Shown in pieces: positions 37,401-46,044 of a stretch of DNA of 60,000 bases. Origin of the DNA: Owenia fusiformis (Eukaryota > Annelida > Polychaeta > Sabellida > Oweniidae); assembly GCA_903813345.2 (NCBI GenBank), contig CAIIXF020000003.1, positions 26,057,248 through 26,117,247 on the forward strand, given 5' to 3'. The notes under the pieces are model-generated. The model saw only the letters and a list, made by a program, of their open reading frames with translations, ran no database searches and was not told the DNA's origin. A program made the translations under genes and the position numbers. Each line of letters begins with the position of its first letter. Position 1 is the stretch's first letter.

Positions 37401-40400
37401 AGATAAAGAAATTGTCTTAAATAAAACGAGATGTGATCTCATTTTTAGGCAGCATCTTTTTACACATAATTTCAAAAATATTCCAAATGCCAAATGTAAA
37501 TGTGGTCACTCTACTGAATCAACCAAACACCTATTGCTCCATTGCCCTCTTTTTAACACTCAAAGACTCAATTTTCACAGAGAACTAGGGGGACTGCCAT
37601 CCGTTAATTTAAACTCTTTTAATAATAGAAAACAGGAAGACAGGGTAGACTTTCTACTTTTTGCAGATCCTTCTCTTGACACAATTACAAATAAAAAGGC
37701 TATTGAATTAACAGCCGAATTTTTACACTCTATTGTCAAGGAAGTTAAATAGTCCAATATTCATTAATTTGTACATATATCTCTGACCTGTCTTCACGTT
37801 TTCACGATTATTTCCATGTTCATAAATATGTTCTATATCTATCATTTTTACATTGTGACCTATTTTAACTTATATTGGCCTTGTTATTCTAGATAATATA
37901 GTCCTGGACAAAATTTTCCAGGACTTTAGAATTTAGTGCGGTCTATATAAACGTTGACACCGGTCTCCCAAAAGTGTACCCAAGTGAAACGGGAATAACA
38001 TTTTTCTTAATCCTCCATATTCTAAAAAGCTGAACTTAATAAATATAATTCTCTGTTTGATTGGCTTGAACTGGACACACCTTGCCCAGCTATGTGTGAA
38101 TAGTAACTAATACTACACATACAGGGTCTCCCGAAACTGTTATACATCATTTTAAAGTTTATTCAAAGTATAAAACGTCCTTGGTTCAACTCACAAATGG
38201 GAAAAAGTTGCAGGCATTTCTAGACTTATGTTTGGCCAAAATTAAAGTTACTTCAGTATCCTGGAAACAGCTCTGACCTGAATGTGACCGAAAATATGGT
38301 TGCTATCGTCAAAAATAGGATGGCTATGAGTTTGGAAAAGAGGATGATGAGCGAAAATGCTCCAAGAAAACTCTCCTTAAAGGTTTCATGAGGATTACAG
38401 AATAGCTACGCCCCTATTCAAAGCGAATTTAAGGTAATTTCTGAAAAGTATTGCTGCTGTTAACATAGCCAAGGGAGACACACCAAATTTTAATTTTGTG
38501 TAAAACTGAACTTTGATTTTGGCCAAACACTACATTTTGAAATGCCTGACTGTATTTTTTTCCCATTTGTGAGTTGAACCATGATTACATATATTTATAT
38601 AGATAATTCTTTGTTTTGATTGGAGACACTTTGCCAAAAGTAACTTATACTACACATACATGTGCCAGTCTCTGAGCCTCGGGTTTTAAAGACGAAACGG
38701 TAGTTCATTGCTATAAGTATGCATTTTATTTGAGGAAGACAGATTGTATACAACAATGTTCATAGCTAAATACTAGTTCCTTCTCCAAAACGTCCTCTTT
38801 CCAACTACATATGTTAAAGCCTATTTAGAATTCATCATTCATGGATATTCGAAATTAGAGGGCTTAACCAACAGGGAATTCTCGTTGCCAAATTTAGATT
38901 CAATAACTTAATTTCAGGATTGCCCAATCAATCTCGTTCCCCGTAGAGTCGGTCAGTACCTCGAGGACTACACTGACCATTTCAATCTACGACCTCATAT
39001 CAAGTTGAACACACGTGTTGTGAATATCAAACGTAAACATAATGATCATGGATGGCTCGTGACTACCAAACCCATCGGGGAATCCCACGAGAAAGTGCGC
39101 ACTGATGAAGTTGATGCTGTAGTTATCTGTAGTGGTTCATTTAATCGTCAGTATAGGCCTAGCGTTAAGGGTATCGAATCATTTAAAGGTGAGATAAGCC
39201 ATGCCGGTGACTTCTACCGTCCGGATAAGTTCAGATCAAAAAATGTTTTGGTAATTGGCGGGAGTACTTACGCCTCGGAAATTGCTTGTGACATTAGCAG
39301 GGAGGCTGAGCAGGTTTGTACCTTCAAAAAAGTATTCAAATAGCGAAAATAGTTTTAGTGATTCTTCACTCTCTACAAGCTATTAGAAGATCTTTAACTT
39401 ACATGTTATAATTCCAAGGCTTGAGATGTTTCATTTTCAAAATTCTCTGAAAATATTGAATCATTTAACTATGATGAAGTTGAAGTAATGTAATACAAAA
39501 GAACAACTAGCTTCAACGTTAAACAAAAATGGAAGTGTTGTACGTACATGTAAACCATAGATCAACGTAAACTCTGATTTTAGACGTACCTTAGTGCCCG
39601 ACATGGTCTTTGGCCGATGCAACGAATGATTGGTGGAATGCCTTACCAGTACACCCCTATTTGGTCAAGATACACTAATCTGCGTTATAACGTGAGGTAA
39701 TTTAAAACCAATTAAAGGGACTCTATGCGTATTTTCAGGATTCTTTGGCAAAATGATGTCTTACTTTTGATCTTCATAGTATTTCCAATGGATTGATAAT
39801 GGATTGGATACCAAAAACAGCTCATTCAGACCACATCAGAGTTTACAATAAATTATCTAAAAATCTTTATCTTTTAAATCAAGGGTTATTTAAAAACATA
39901 AAATTTGTGAAAAGTGGGCATGCACTTCTATGGATCTCTGTTCTTCAAATGTTGTTTTCTATGCGAGTTATTTTTTTCTCACTTCGGTATTAACCCAAAT
40001 TAAGATTTATATCATATTTGAATGAGTGTGTGAGTAACATATCTAATTTATATCATCCTTTTTTCTTTAAAAATATACCTTGTGTCTTGTGTCTTGTATA
40101 CAGAATAATTTTATGTTGCATTGGGTTTGATAATGCACGGCTTTTCCTTTTAGCCAATTTGATCAATTGTTTGGACCATTCCTTAGACGGAGGTTTAACT
40201 TCAGGGACTATAGTATGGAACCTACACGTGGACTGTGTAGAATGCAAGTAGCTACGTGTGACGATATTGAGTTTAGGATAGCCGCGGGGGCATTGACGGT
40301 AAACTGAATAAAAAACGTTATCATACATCCATATATTATGATTTAATTATTTTCTTAATCGGATTTCTTGGAAACAAAAAATAGATAATAATAGTTAATC

Positions 40401-43400
40401 CTTATCTACACCCTAAATAAAAGGTCAAACAACGCCTCGAAATGATGAAATTTGCCGACTCAGTACCTACGGGTCTGATTTGCAGCCTGCCGCCGAAATT
40501 TTTGTACTTGTCCTTGGGGTCCCCTACAAGGATCTGAAGTCAATTTGAATCAAGCTAGTTTGACACAAAGAGGCTATATAGCTTATAAGCTTACGTGTAT
40601 TCTCAGATAGATTCTAAATGTAATCTATTATCGAGTATCAAATTTTTGTTTGTTAGTTTTTTTTTCAGAAATTGATATTGGAAGTTCATTTTAGATGAAA
40701 GGTGAAATCAAGGAGATGACAAAGAACAGAGTTACATTTAAGGACGGAAGTAGCATTGATGGCATTGATTCAATTGTATTTGCAACTGGTTTCAAATTAA
40801 GTCTCGACTTTCTGGAGGAAGACCCTTCTTTAGGTACACGTCAGTTAGATTACAGATCGGGTGTTTCTAATAACCGATGCAAAAGTGTGGCATACAATCC
40901 AATATATGTGATTGCTTGCATCGACACACAAATATCACGGGGGTAAAGCAGACCCGATGATGCAATGAGCTTGCTCGGCGGTATCACGACTGTGTAACGG
41001 GTCTTAATGTATAATTGTGCTCGGCGGTAGGTTCAAACAACGCGGATCCTCAAAGCATGTGCTCATGGTATATTCGTGTTTTAACACCCGTGAATATGTA
41101 TGTTGTATACTCATATACACATATGTAAAAGAATGGGTATCGATATTGCGAACTTTTTGAACACAAGTTTCTCTTAAACCTGAGTCATCAAAAATTTCTG
41201 AAAATCTTACAAATTGTAAATTTAATGGCCATCTTTTGAATGGTAACAATATAATTTGAAATAGATATACATACTTTAATCTATATTGTTTTAAAAAACA
41301 CATCAAACACTTGTTTTAATTGTTCTTGGTATCATGTTTCCAGAGTGAAATGAAACATCTTTCCGAACCTCATTGGAACAAAACGACATAAACACAACAT
41401 GTTTAGGTCTCTCAATATTGTAATTGTACAAAGGACATTTTGGTTGATTTTAAAAGAGTATCTTGTTAATAAAATAATAATCTATTTTGGGGGGATTTTG
41501 TTTTAATTTTTTGAATACTTTTTTAAAATCAACCAAAAATTCCTTTGTATAACTTTAATATTGAGAGGTCTAAAAACATTTTGTATATGCTATTCTGTTC
41601 CAACGAGGTTCGGAAAGACATTTTATTTCATTCTCAAGAATTGGTAGAAAGGAGCAAAAACAATTGCACTAAAAAACAAAAAATGTTAACAAAAACAGTT
41701 ATATAAAATATTTCGAAATCATTGTCGCATTAAATTGTTGTCAATCAGACAACATTACATAAAATACCATGTTTTTTTACAGAATGTTTTCAATGATTGG
41801 TTTAAGAGAAAAACATTGTTGAATTCAGTTCTCCATATCGATACCTATCCTTTCATGACAAAATATCAAAAATCATTACATTGAAGCTAATGTTCATGCA
41901 TGTTGTGCTTATACACGGTTGACGCGCCATCTATACAATTCCTCATGCTCATTATGATATTGTTCTTACATGTTAGGTTACCCTCATCCTCCAAACGCAC
42001 AGAGGCCTCTTGGAAAAAGAAAATAACTTAATGGATAATGTCTGGAGTTCTGCGTTCGGAGGATGGGTTCCTCCAAGGATAAAATAAAGAGACTAAATAA
42101 TAATAAACTTAATGAACAAAAATTTCATAGATTTAATGTAATGTTCATATTGAGTGTTCTTTTGTAGGACCATTCGAACCATCAACGTCGTACAAATACG
42201 TGATTCCAGTGGAGGATGAATCAAGGTCTCTCTGTTTCGTAGGTCTAGTATATATGATGGGTCCTAATTTGGTGTGCATAGAGCTACAGGTATAGTACGC
42301 ATCCTTTTATGATTATCAAATGAATCGTGGTGTCTCTGTTTCGTATATGATGGGTCCTAATTTGGTGTGCATAGAGCTACAGGTATAGTACACATCCTTT
42401 TATGATTATCAAATGAATCGAGGTGTCTCTGTTTCGTATATGATGGGTCCTAATTTGGTGTGCATAGAGCTACAGGTATAGTACGCATCCTTTTATGATT
42501 ATCAAATGAATCGAGGTGTCTCTGTTTCGTATATGATGGGTCCTAATTTGGTGTGCATAGAGCTACAGGTATAGTACACATCCTTTTATATATGATTAGC
42601 AAATGAATCGAGGTCTCTCTGTTTCGTAGGTCTAGTATATATGATGGGTCCTAATTTGGTGTGCATAGAGCTACAGGTATAGTACGCATTCTTTTATGAT
42701 TATCAAATAAATCGAGGTCTCTTTTTCGTACATGTAGGTATAGTTTACATGTTAGGTCCTTGGTGTTTGTAGAGGTACAGGTATAGTACGCACCCTTTTA
42801 TGATTATCAAATGAATCGAGGTCTCTCTGTTTCGTACATGTAGGTCTTGTAGACATGTTAGGTCTTAATTTGGTGTGCACTGTAGCTTACGCATCCTTTT
42901 ATGATTATCTAATGAATCAAGGTCTCTCTGTTTCGTAGGTCTAGTATTACAGATTTGGTGTGCGTATAGCTACAGTGCATGTATATTTCGCATCCTTTTT
43001 AAGTATTATCAAATGAATCAAGATATCTGTTCCGTAGGTTTAGTAAACATGTAAAATACGTTATAGAAATTAATTTCGTATTAAATACCTGCTTTTACAC
43101 ACCATCACACTGTTATTCATACAGGCAAGGTTAGCTGCGAGAGTTATAGCCGGAAAACTGATGTTACCATCAAAAGAAGAAATGGAGCGAAGTATAGAAA
43201 AGGACCGGATGGAAAACAAAGAAACATTTGGAGAGATGGAGACTTATAAGCAATTAGTGAGTTATTTGTGAGTTTTTCTTTCTCCATCCCAAACACACGG
43301 TGTATGTGTCTGTCAAAATAGTTAGGGCAATATGTTATCATATGATGTAGAGGCACATCACACAGGACTTTCTTTTCTTTCGTAGCTGTTTATTCATATT

Positions 43401-43772
43401 GATCATTTTATATTTCAGATATGGGTACCACCATATATGGAAAGCATAGCCGAGCTAATCGGAGCACGACCGACACCATGGAGGATCTTTCTCCTATTCT
43501 TCATGGACCCTAAACTTGCTCACCAGCTTCTGTTTATGTTCCCTTACGCCCCTACTTACAGGCTTTATGGCGCTCACTCTGATTGGGAACAATCTCGGAA
43601 ATTCATAATGGAGATTGATGAGAATTTATTGATACCTTTGAGGACGGTGAAGTATCCTGAAACCCCGCAAAGAGGGTGTAATAAGATACGTGTTTTGATT
43701 GGCTGTGCCATTTTGTGTCTCATTGGTGCTTGGTTGTACAGCAGGTGGATAACGTGGGGAAGACTTCCTTAA
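28345..43772 (+). CDS. flavin-containing monooxygenase, 9 exons, 550 aa
   Basis: Exons 28345-28456, 31040-31179, 38918-39313, 39584-39696, 40154-40298, 40695-40833, 42168-42289, 43125-43256 and 43419-43772 join in phase (1653 bases). The FAD site is GAGAAG at residues 9-14. The FMO fingerprint FKGEISHAGDF is at 173-183. FATGF is at 331-335. A C-terminal membrane anchor is predicted at about 523-540. This is the class B FMO family, which uses NADPH and O2 to oxygenate soft N or S centres at the ER membrane. The second Rossmann motif reads GGSTYA (198-203), not GxGxxG, so cofactor handling may differ. Length fits the usual 530-550. I cannot assign a vertebrate FMO number. Intron 2 (7.7 kb) is full of transposons, and a minisatellite copies the exon-7 end. 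Confidence 0.93.
28683..30955. mobile_element. 2.3-kb inverted-repeat element in FMO intron 1
   Basis: The left arm (28683-28773) and right arm (30859-30955) are inverted copies of about 90 bases. They share ttggctacc, cttgccgaagt, tgacccaagtatt and acgt(c/g) ends. The element fills almost all of FMO intron 1. The inside holds no recognised transposase. A 'ggggcggatctg' MITE-like piece begins near 30376, and a matching phrase occurs at 47586. Confidence 0.65.
31040..31179 (+). CDS. FMO exon 2
   Basis: Residues 38-84. GGLWSLED completes the FAD domain start, and FAFSDFRLPK matches the FSDFPxP motif of FMOs. The acceptor attataaag|gtggtc has a poor pyrimidine tract. Donor ccaaag|gtaatg. Confidence 0.88.
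31565..33290 (-). pseudogene. 5'-truncated LINE, antisense in FMO intron 2
   Basis: The minus-strand frame from about 33290 codes the thumb and C-terminal part of a non-LTR reverse transcriptase. Landmarks are HLETLYNAYILPHFDYCDI, LERLHYRAACLVSG and a terminal CLC...HFLLKC zinc-knuckle-like motif. The palm with catalytic Asp residues is absent. The frame is broken at 32427 by a TA-flanked element and resumes at 31690, in frame, to a TAA at 31565-31567. The frame's ATG-proximal part (beyond about 33290) is not LINE-like. Confidence 0.8.
31692..32426. mobile_element. 735-bp TA-flanked element inside the antisense LINE
   Basis: Ends caggggcgtaggaa (31692) and ttcctacgccactg (ending 32426) are inverted, with TA on both sides (31690-31691 and 32427-32428). 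Subterminal cactacgcca/ttggcgt also pairs. Removing the element and one TA restores the LINE frame, which proves the insertion boundary. It is non-coding, of mariner/Tc1-type insertion preference. Confidence 0.85.
33337..33389. repeat. near-perfect hairpin
   Basis: accatacacactaggacacc (33339) is answered by ggtcctagtgtgtggt (ending 33388) around a 3-4 base centre. It lies at the broken 5' edge of the antisense LINE. Confidence 0.65.
33524..34103. mobile_element. 580-bp inverted-repeat element
   Basis: The 20-base terminal inverted repeats ctatcacaccaaactagttc (33524) and gaactagtttggtgtgatag (ending 34103) are perfect. No target duplication is clear and no transposase is present. Confidence 0.8.
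34205..34291 (+). ncRNA. tRNA-like Pol III unit (SINE head or tRNA pseudogene)
   Basis: An A-box match TAGCATAGTGG (34219-34229), a B-box match GATCGACTC (34263-34271) and a T run at 34285-34291 are spaced as in a tRNA gene. The acceptor and T stems do not pair properly, so a functional tRNA is unlikely. Confidence 0.4.
34508..35384. mobile_element. 877-bp TA-flanked foldback MITE
   Basis: Very long terminal inverted repeats, about 250 bases each (34508-34760 and 35128-35384). They start cactcccctccataagtttg and are bounded by TA (34506-34507, 35385-35386). The end sequence and TA preference fit the Tc1/mariner superfamily. There is no transposase. The 69-codon frame inside is incidental. 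Confidence 0.88.
35660..37752 (+). pseudogene. decayed LINE reverse transcriptase, sense in FMO intron 2
   Basis: Successive frames give most of a reverse transcriptase: DPSNYRPICLLNNLSKLFER, GIFLDVEGAFDAVPH (motif A), SGVPQGSILGPLLF (motif B) and FLYADST (motif C). Then come a thumb (HLQTIYMAFILPHLEYGN) and a C-terminal CKC...HLLLHC motif ending at TAG/TAA near 37752. Motif C has Ser in place of the second Asp, and there are at least five frame breaks (about 35950, 36100, 36555, 36955, 37085-37340). The endonuclease domain is missing. The element is dead and related to the antisense LINE at 31.6-33.3 kb but clearly diverged. Confidence 0.88.
38122..38600 (+). pseudogene. Tc1-type transposon relic
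   Basis: Near 38255-38330 the + strand reads YPGNSSDLNVTENMVAIVKN, equivalent to the WPxxSPDLNPIENLWxxLK end of Tc1 transposases. Inverted segments (ttggttcaactcacaaatgg at 38183 and ccatttgtgagttgaacc ending 38581) and tggccaaa blocks give the arms. The unit begins TA-CAGGGTCTCCC. It is too short to be active. Confidence 0.65.
38918..39313 (+). CDS. FMO exon 3 (FMO fingerprint, NADPH Rossmann)
   Basis: Residues 85-216, the largest internal exon. Acceptor atttcag|gattgc, donor gagcag|gtttgt. It contains VGQYLEDYTDHFNL, DAVVICSG, the FxGxxxHxxxF fingerprint and VLVIGGSTYASEIA. Confidence 0.95.
39584..39696 (+). CDS. FMO exon 4
   Basis: Residues 217-253 plus two bases. TYLSARHGLWPMQRMIGGMP matches the FMO stretch after the NADPH motif. 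Acceptor gattttag|acgtac, donor cgtgag|gtaatt. Confidence 0.9.
40154..40298 (+). CDS. FMO exon 5
   Basis: Residues 254-302 (first codon split, Ser). Acceptor ccttttag|ccaatt, donor ttgacg|gtaaac. FNFRDYSMEPTRG matches the FMO motif around F-N-H-x-x-Y-G-L-x-P. The length (3n+1) exactly repairs the phase between exons 4 and 6. Confidence 0.85.
40695..40833 (+). CDS. FMO exon 6
   Basis: Residues 303-348 plus one base. KGEIKEMTKNRVTFKDGS and SIVFATGF are conserved FMO segments. Acceptor cattttag|atgaaa, donor cttTAG|gtacac. Confidence 0.93.
41135..41846. mobile_element. foldback element, copy 2 (FMO intron 6)
   Basis: Same element as 25228-25902 but in opposite orientation. It is bounded by gggtatcgatat and atatcgataccta, with tttctcttaaacc and ggtttaagagaaaa arms and the gttcggaaaga/ctttccgaacctc inner pair. 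It sits between FMO exons 6 and 7. Confidence 0.78.
42168..42289 (+). CDS. FMO exon 7
   Basis: Residues 349-389, with SYKYVIPVEDESRSLCFVGL and VCIELQ, the usual FMO YKxVFP...L(A/C)FIGL stretch. Acceptor tttgtag|gaccat, donor ctacag|gtatag. Its last about 70 bases are the seed of the tandem array that follows. Confidence 0.93.
42218..43060. repeat. 93-105-bp tandem array seeded by FMO exon 7 and its donor
   Basis: Unit starts (gaatc(a/g)(a/t)gg) are at 42218, 42322, 42415, 42508, 42605, 42710, 42813, 42914 and 43015 (partial). Unit 1 is the real 3' part of exon 7 plus its donor and about 30 intron bases. Six units keep ctacag|gtatagt or a close form; the later ones lose it. Units 2-4 share an 11-base deletion and are 93 bases long. 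Reading through the donor meets TAG at once (CAG GTA TAG). Confidence 0.92.
43125..43256 (+). CDS. FMO exon 8
   Basis: Residues 390-433. ARLAARVIAGKLMLPSKEEM continues the FMO AR(W/L)A(A/V)RVFKG helix. Acceptor catacag|gcaagg, donor caatta|gtgagt (no G before the donor). Confidence 0.9.
43419..43772 (+). CDS. FMO exon 9 (C-terminus, membrane anchor)
   Basis: Residues 434-550 and TAA. Acceptor atttcag|atatgg. Contains YMESIAELIGARP and YRLYGAHSDW, both FMO motifs, then a hydrophobic segment VLIGCAILCLIGAWLY near the end, the expected ER tail anchor. Confidence 0.93.
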   Translation: MWVPPYMESIAELIGARPTPWRIFLLFFMDPKLAHQLLFMFPYAPTYRLYGAHSDWEQSRKFIMEIDENLLIPLRTVKYPETPQRGCNKIRVLIGCAILCLIGAWLYSRWITWGRLP

Positions 43773-43815
43773 ACTATAAAATAGGGTAGTATTCCAAATA
43801 GTGATGTTACATATT

Positions 43816-43821
43816 AATAAA
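43816..43821 (+). terminator. polyadenylation signal of FMO
   Basis: AATAAA 44 bases after the FMO stop codon. Confidence 0.6.
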
Positions 43822-44981
43822 GAAGTGTTCGATGAAAGATGTGAAGAGTTCTTGAGCGGAGACATCGAAAGAACTTTGAAACTCTGTCCGTCTTGGAGAA
43901 TTATTTCAAACCTGGGCATTTAAGCATAGACTCAATGATTTGTGAAATATCTAAGTTATAATATATCATATTTAATAGATGTATATGATTATATTAATTG
44001 ATACGTATGTCATTGACATACTCGATTTATAAAACCATGTTAACTGGGAATCCTTTGGGAATCAAGACTCATAGTCTTCGGGATATTGCAATTTGAAAAA
44101 TCTAATGGAAAATGAAAGTATTGAGGTGATCCAAAGCCCTTACGATGATTACGTATAGATAAAATAGAAGTTATCAAATTGCACTTAGAAAATTTCTCCT
44201 TTGCGCATTTCATATATTTGTTCAAAAACGATAAGAACCATTTAACTATTCTGATTATATCAAGTGTAGCTTGGGAGAAGGGATTGAAAGTAGCAATGGT
44301 TTTTATTTCCACGAAAGACTGATCGAGAAAGCGTTGTTTGCCAAGTGACACTGACTCGTGATGGAGTTAGTGTAGGGAGTTGATGTTTGCCCAATGACAC
44401 TCATGTATTATAAGACACTCATTTAACATTGAGTTTTATCAACAATTATTCTAATGCCAGATTATAGCAAATATTATATTCGGTATAGCTTTCGCATGCA
44501 AGATGAAGACCTTAATCTTCGTCCATGTAAATGTTGGTATATTCGAGTGGATTAATAAAGTTCCCAATACTTTACACATCTTGACATTTTTGTAGTAAAT
44601 GATTGATAAAGCACCAATATGTTTCACATAGAGAAAATTTTCGGCGATCGCACCCCCCCTGACTGAAAGCTGGCTACGCCCCTGGTAGGTACGTGTAGCC
44701 AGATAGAGTCGTAGCCAGCAAGCAAATGTCAAGGGGGTGCGATTTTTGGGGTTTGCATCACTGCGAGTAGAGCGAGCCCAAAAAGGGGTATGAGGGTTCA
44801 ACCCGGAAATCTTTTAAAATTTACGTTGTATATGATGCATTCTAAGCATTTGTTAATGCTTATTCAAGAAATTTTACAAAATTGCCAAATCATACCCCTT
44901 CAATCACCCCTCCCTCTAGCTACGCCCATGCTAGAATACCCTTCGTCCAAGGGTATTCCAATTCTTCCCGTATAGTAATCT
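43822..44981. other. intergenic region between FMO and the FkbM-type gene
   Basis: No gene. At about 44640-44940 there is MITE-like or SINE-like debris ('ggctacgcccctggta', 'agggggtgcgat', 'ctagctacgccca') resembling pieces seen near 16466. Confidence 0.4.
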
Positions 44982-44987
44982 TTTATT
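44982..44987 (-). terminator. polyadenylation signal of FkbM-type gene
   Basis: AATAAA on the minus strand (tttatt on +), about 68 bases past the stop codon. Confidence 0.5.
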
Positions 44988-45054
44988 CCATGGTGATGCA
45001 TTAAGTAACTCCAACTGTTTACACTCTCCTAAAGGCATGTCGCTGAGCGCTACA

Positions 45055-46044
45055 TTATAGAGAGAAAACTACACTCTCGTGTACCCACATGATATCCCAA
45101 GGCCACCTGGCATATCTCTGTATAGAAAGTTCGTCCATTTCATAGGAGAATGGCTTATAATGCCGCTCAGTCATGCATATCACAAATTCAGCAAGTTCTG
45201 GCTCGTGCTCATTGCGCAACTCTAACAAACGTCCCCATTCCATCAAAACATAAGGAATCGCCAAGTGTTTAAAGATACGGTCTGAAAATCTCAATGCCTT
45301 CAATTCGTGACCCTCGATATCTATTTTTAAGATTGCACTCTTGAAAGTTACCACAGATAATATATCGTCTGCAACTATTGTCTCCTTTACATTTTGATCT
45401 CGTATGTTCTCTTCGGTAATCTCGCTAGGGTAGGCATTTCTGATCCTAATTGCACCTTGGTTTGTGTCATGTTGAACGAAAGTAACATTTAGATAAGAGT
45501 CAGTGACTGGATTCATCAATATCTTAATTCTATCTTTAAAGTGATTAAGGTTGATGGCGGCGTGAAGAAGTTTAACATTGGATATCACAGGCTCAATAGC
45601 GAGGACTTCACGGCCCATTGAAGCCGCTAGTAGACTGTACATACCTACGTGGGCACCAATATCAATAAGATTCAAATGTGGATGGTTAGACAACAATTTC
45701 ATGAAGACTCTGACAACAGGGGCCTCCCATACCCCATCCTGTTTAATAAACCACGATACATATTTATCCTTTTTAACATCAAATATACATATATAAGGAT
45801 TCGGTGGAGGTTTAAGTTTAAGACAGTCATGTTTCTCGGTTAGCTCTTGATTGAGATCATAAAAATCATACGTTATACGTCTTTGACTGAAATTGGCATA
45901 ATGTTTGACACATGTCGATTCGACCCTATCTCTGTACCTTTCTATCGAGTACAATGGGGGACTTATAGTTTGCATTAGTAAAATTATATTTGTCATCAAG
46001 AGCAATGTTATCACCGTTAGTATTAACACTTTCGTCCTCCTCAT
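45055..46044 (-). CDS. FkbM-type methyltransferase, type II membrane protein
   Basis: A single uninterrupted frame of 329 aa, starting at ATG 46044. A longer frame begins upstream only with TTG. Residues 1-5 are basic and about 5-27 form a hydrophobic signal anchor, predicting a Golgi/ER lumenal enzyme. The methyltransferase core has LNLIDIGAHVGMYSLLAAS (124-142, SAM-binding motif I), an acidic LAIEP (148-152) and ILKIDIEGHE (238-247), the FkbM family hallmark. Possible N-glycosylation sites are N51 and N186. FkbM domains usually O-methylate sugars or small molecules; the substrate here is unknown. Intronless, divergently placed relative to NDUFAF6 and tail-to-tail with FMO. Confidence 0.88.
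   Translation of the reverse strand: MRRTKVLILTVITLLLMTNIILLMQTISPPLYSIERYRDRVESTCVKHYANFSQRRITYDFYDLNQELTEKHDCLKLKPPPNPYICIFDVKKDKYVSWFIKQDGVWEAPVVRVFMKLLSNHPHLNLIDIGAHVGMYSLLAASMGREVLAIEPVISNVKLLHAAINLNHFKDRIKILMNPVTDSYLNVTFVQHDTNQGAIRIRNAYPSEITEENIRDQNVKETIVADDILSVVTFKSAILKIDIEGHELKALRFSDRIFKHLAIPYVLMEWGRLLELRNEHEPELAEFVICMTERHYKPFSYEMDELSIQRYARWPWDIMWVHESVVFSL

Noticed and set aside
40480-40560. An alternative FMO exon 5 after tttgcag (40484)
   Set aside because: It runs into a stop within about 20 codons without a good donor, whereas 40154-40298 has FMO motifs and exact phase.
42322-43060. Repeated FMO exons giving alternative splice forms
   Set aside because: The units contain no acceptor, and each donor is followed in frame by TAG if read through, so they cannot serve as cassette exons.
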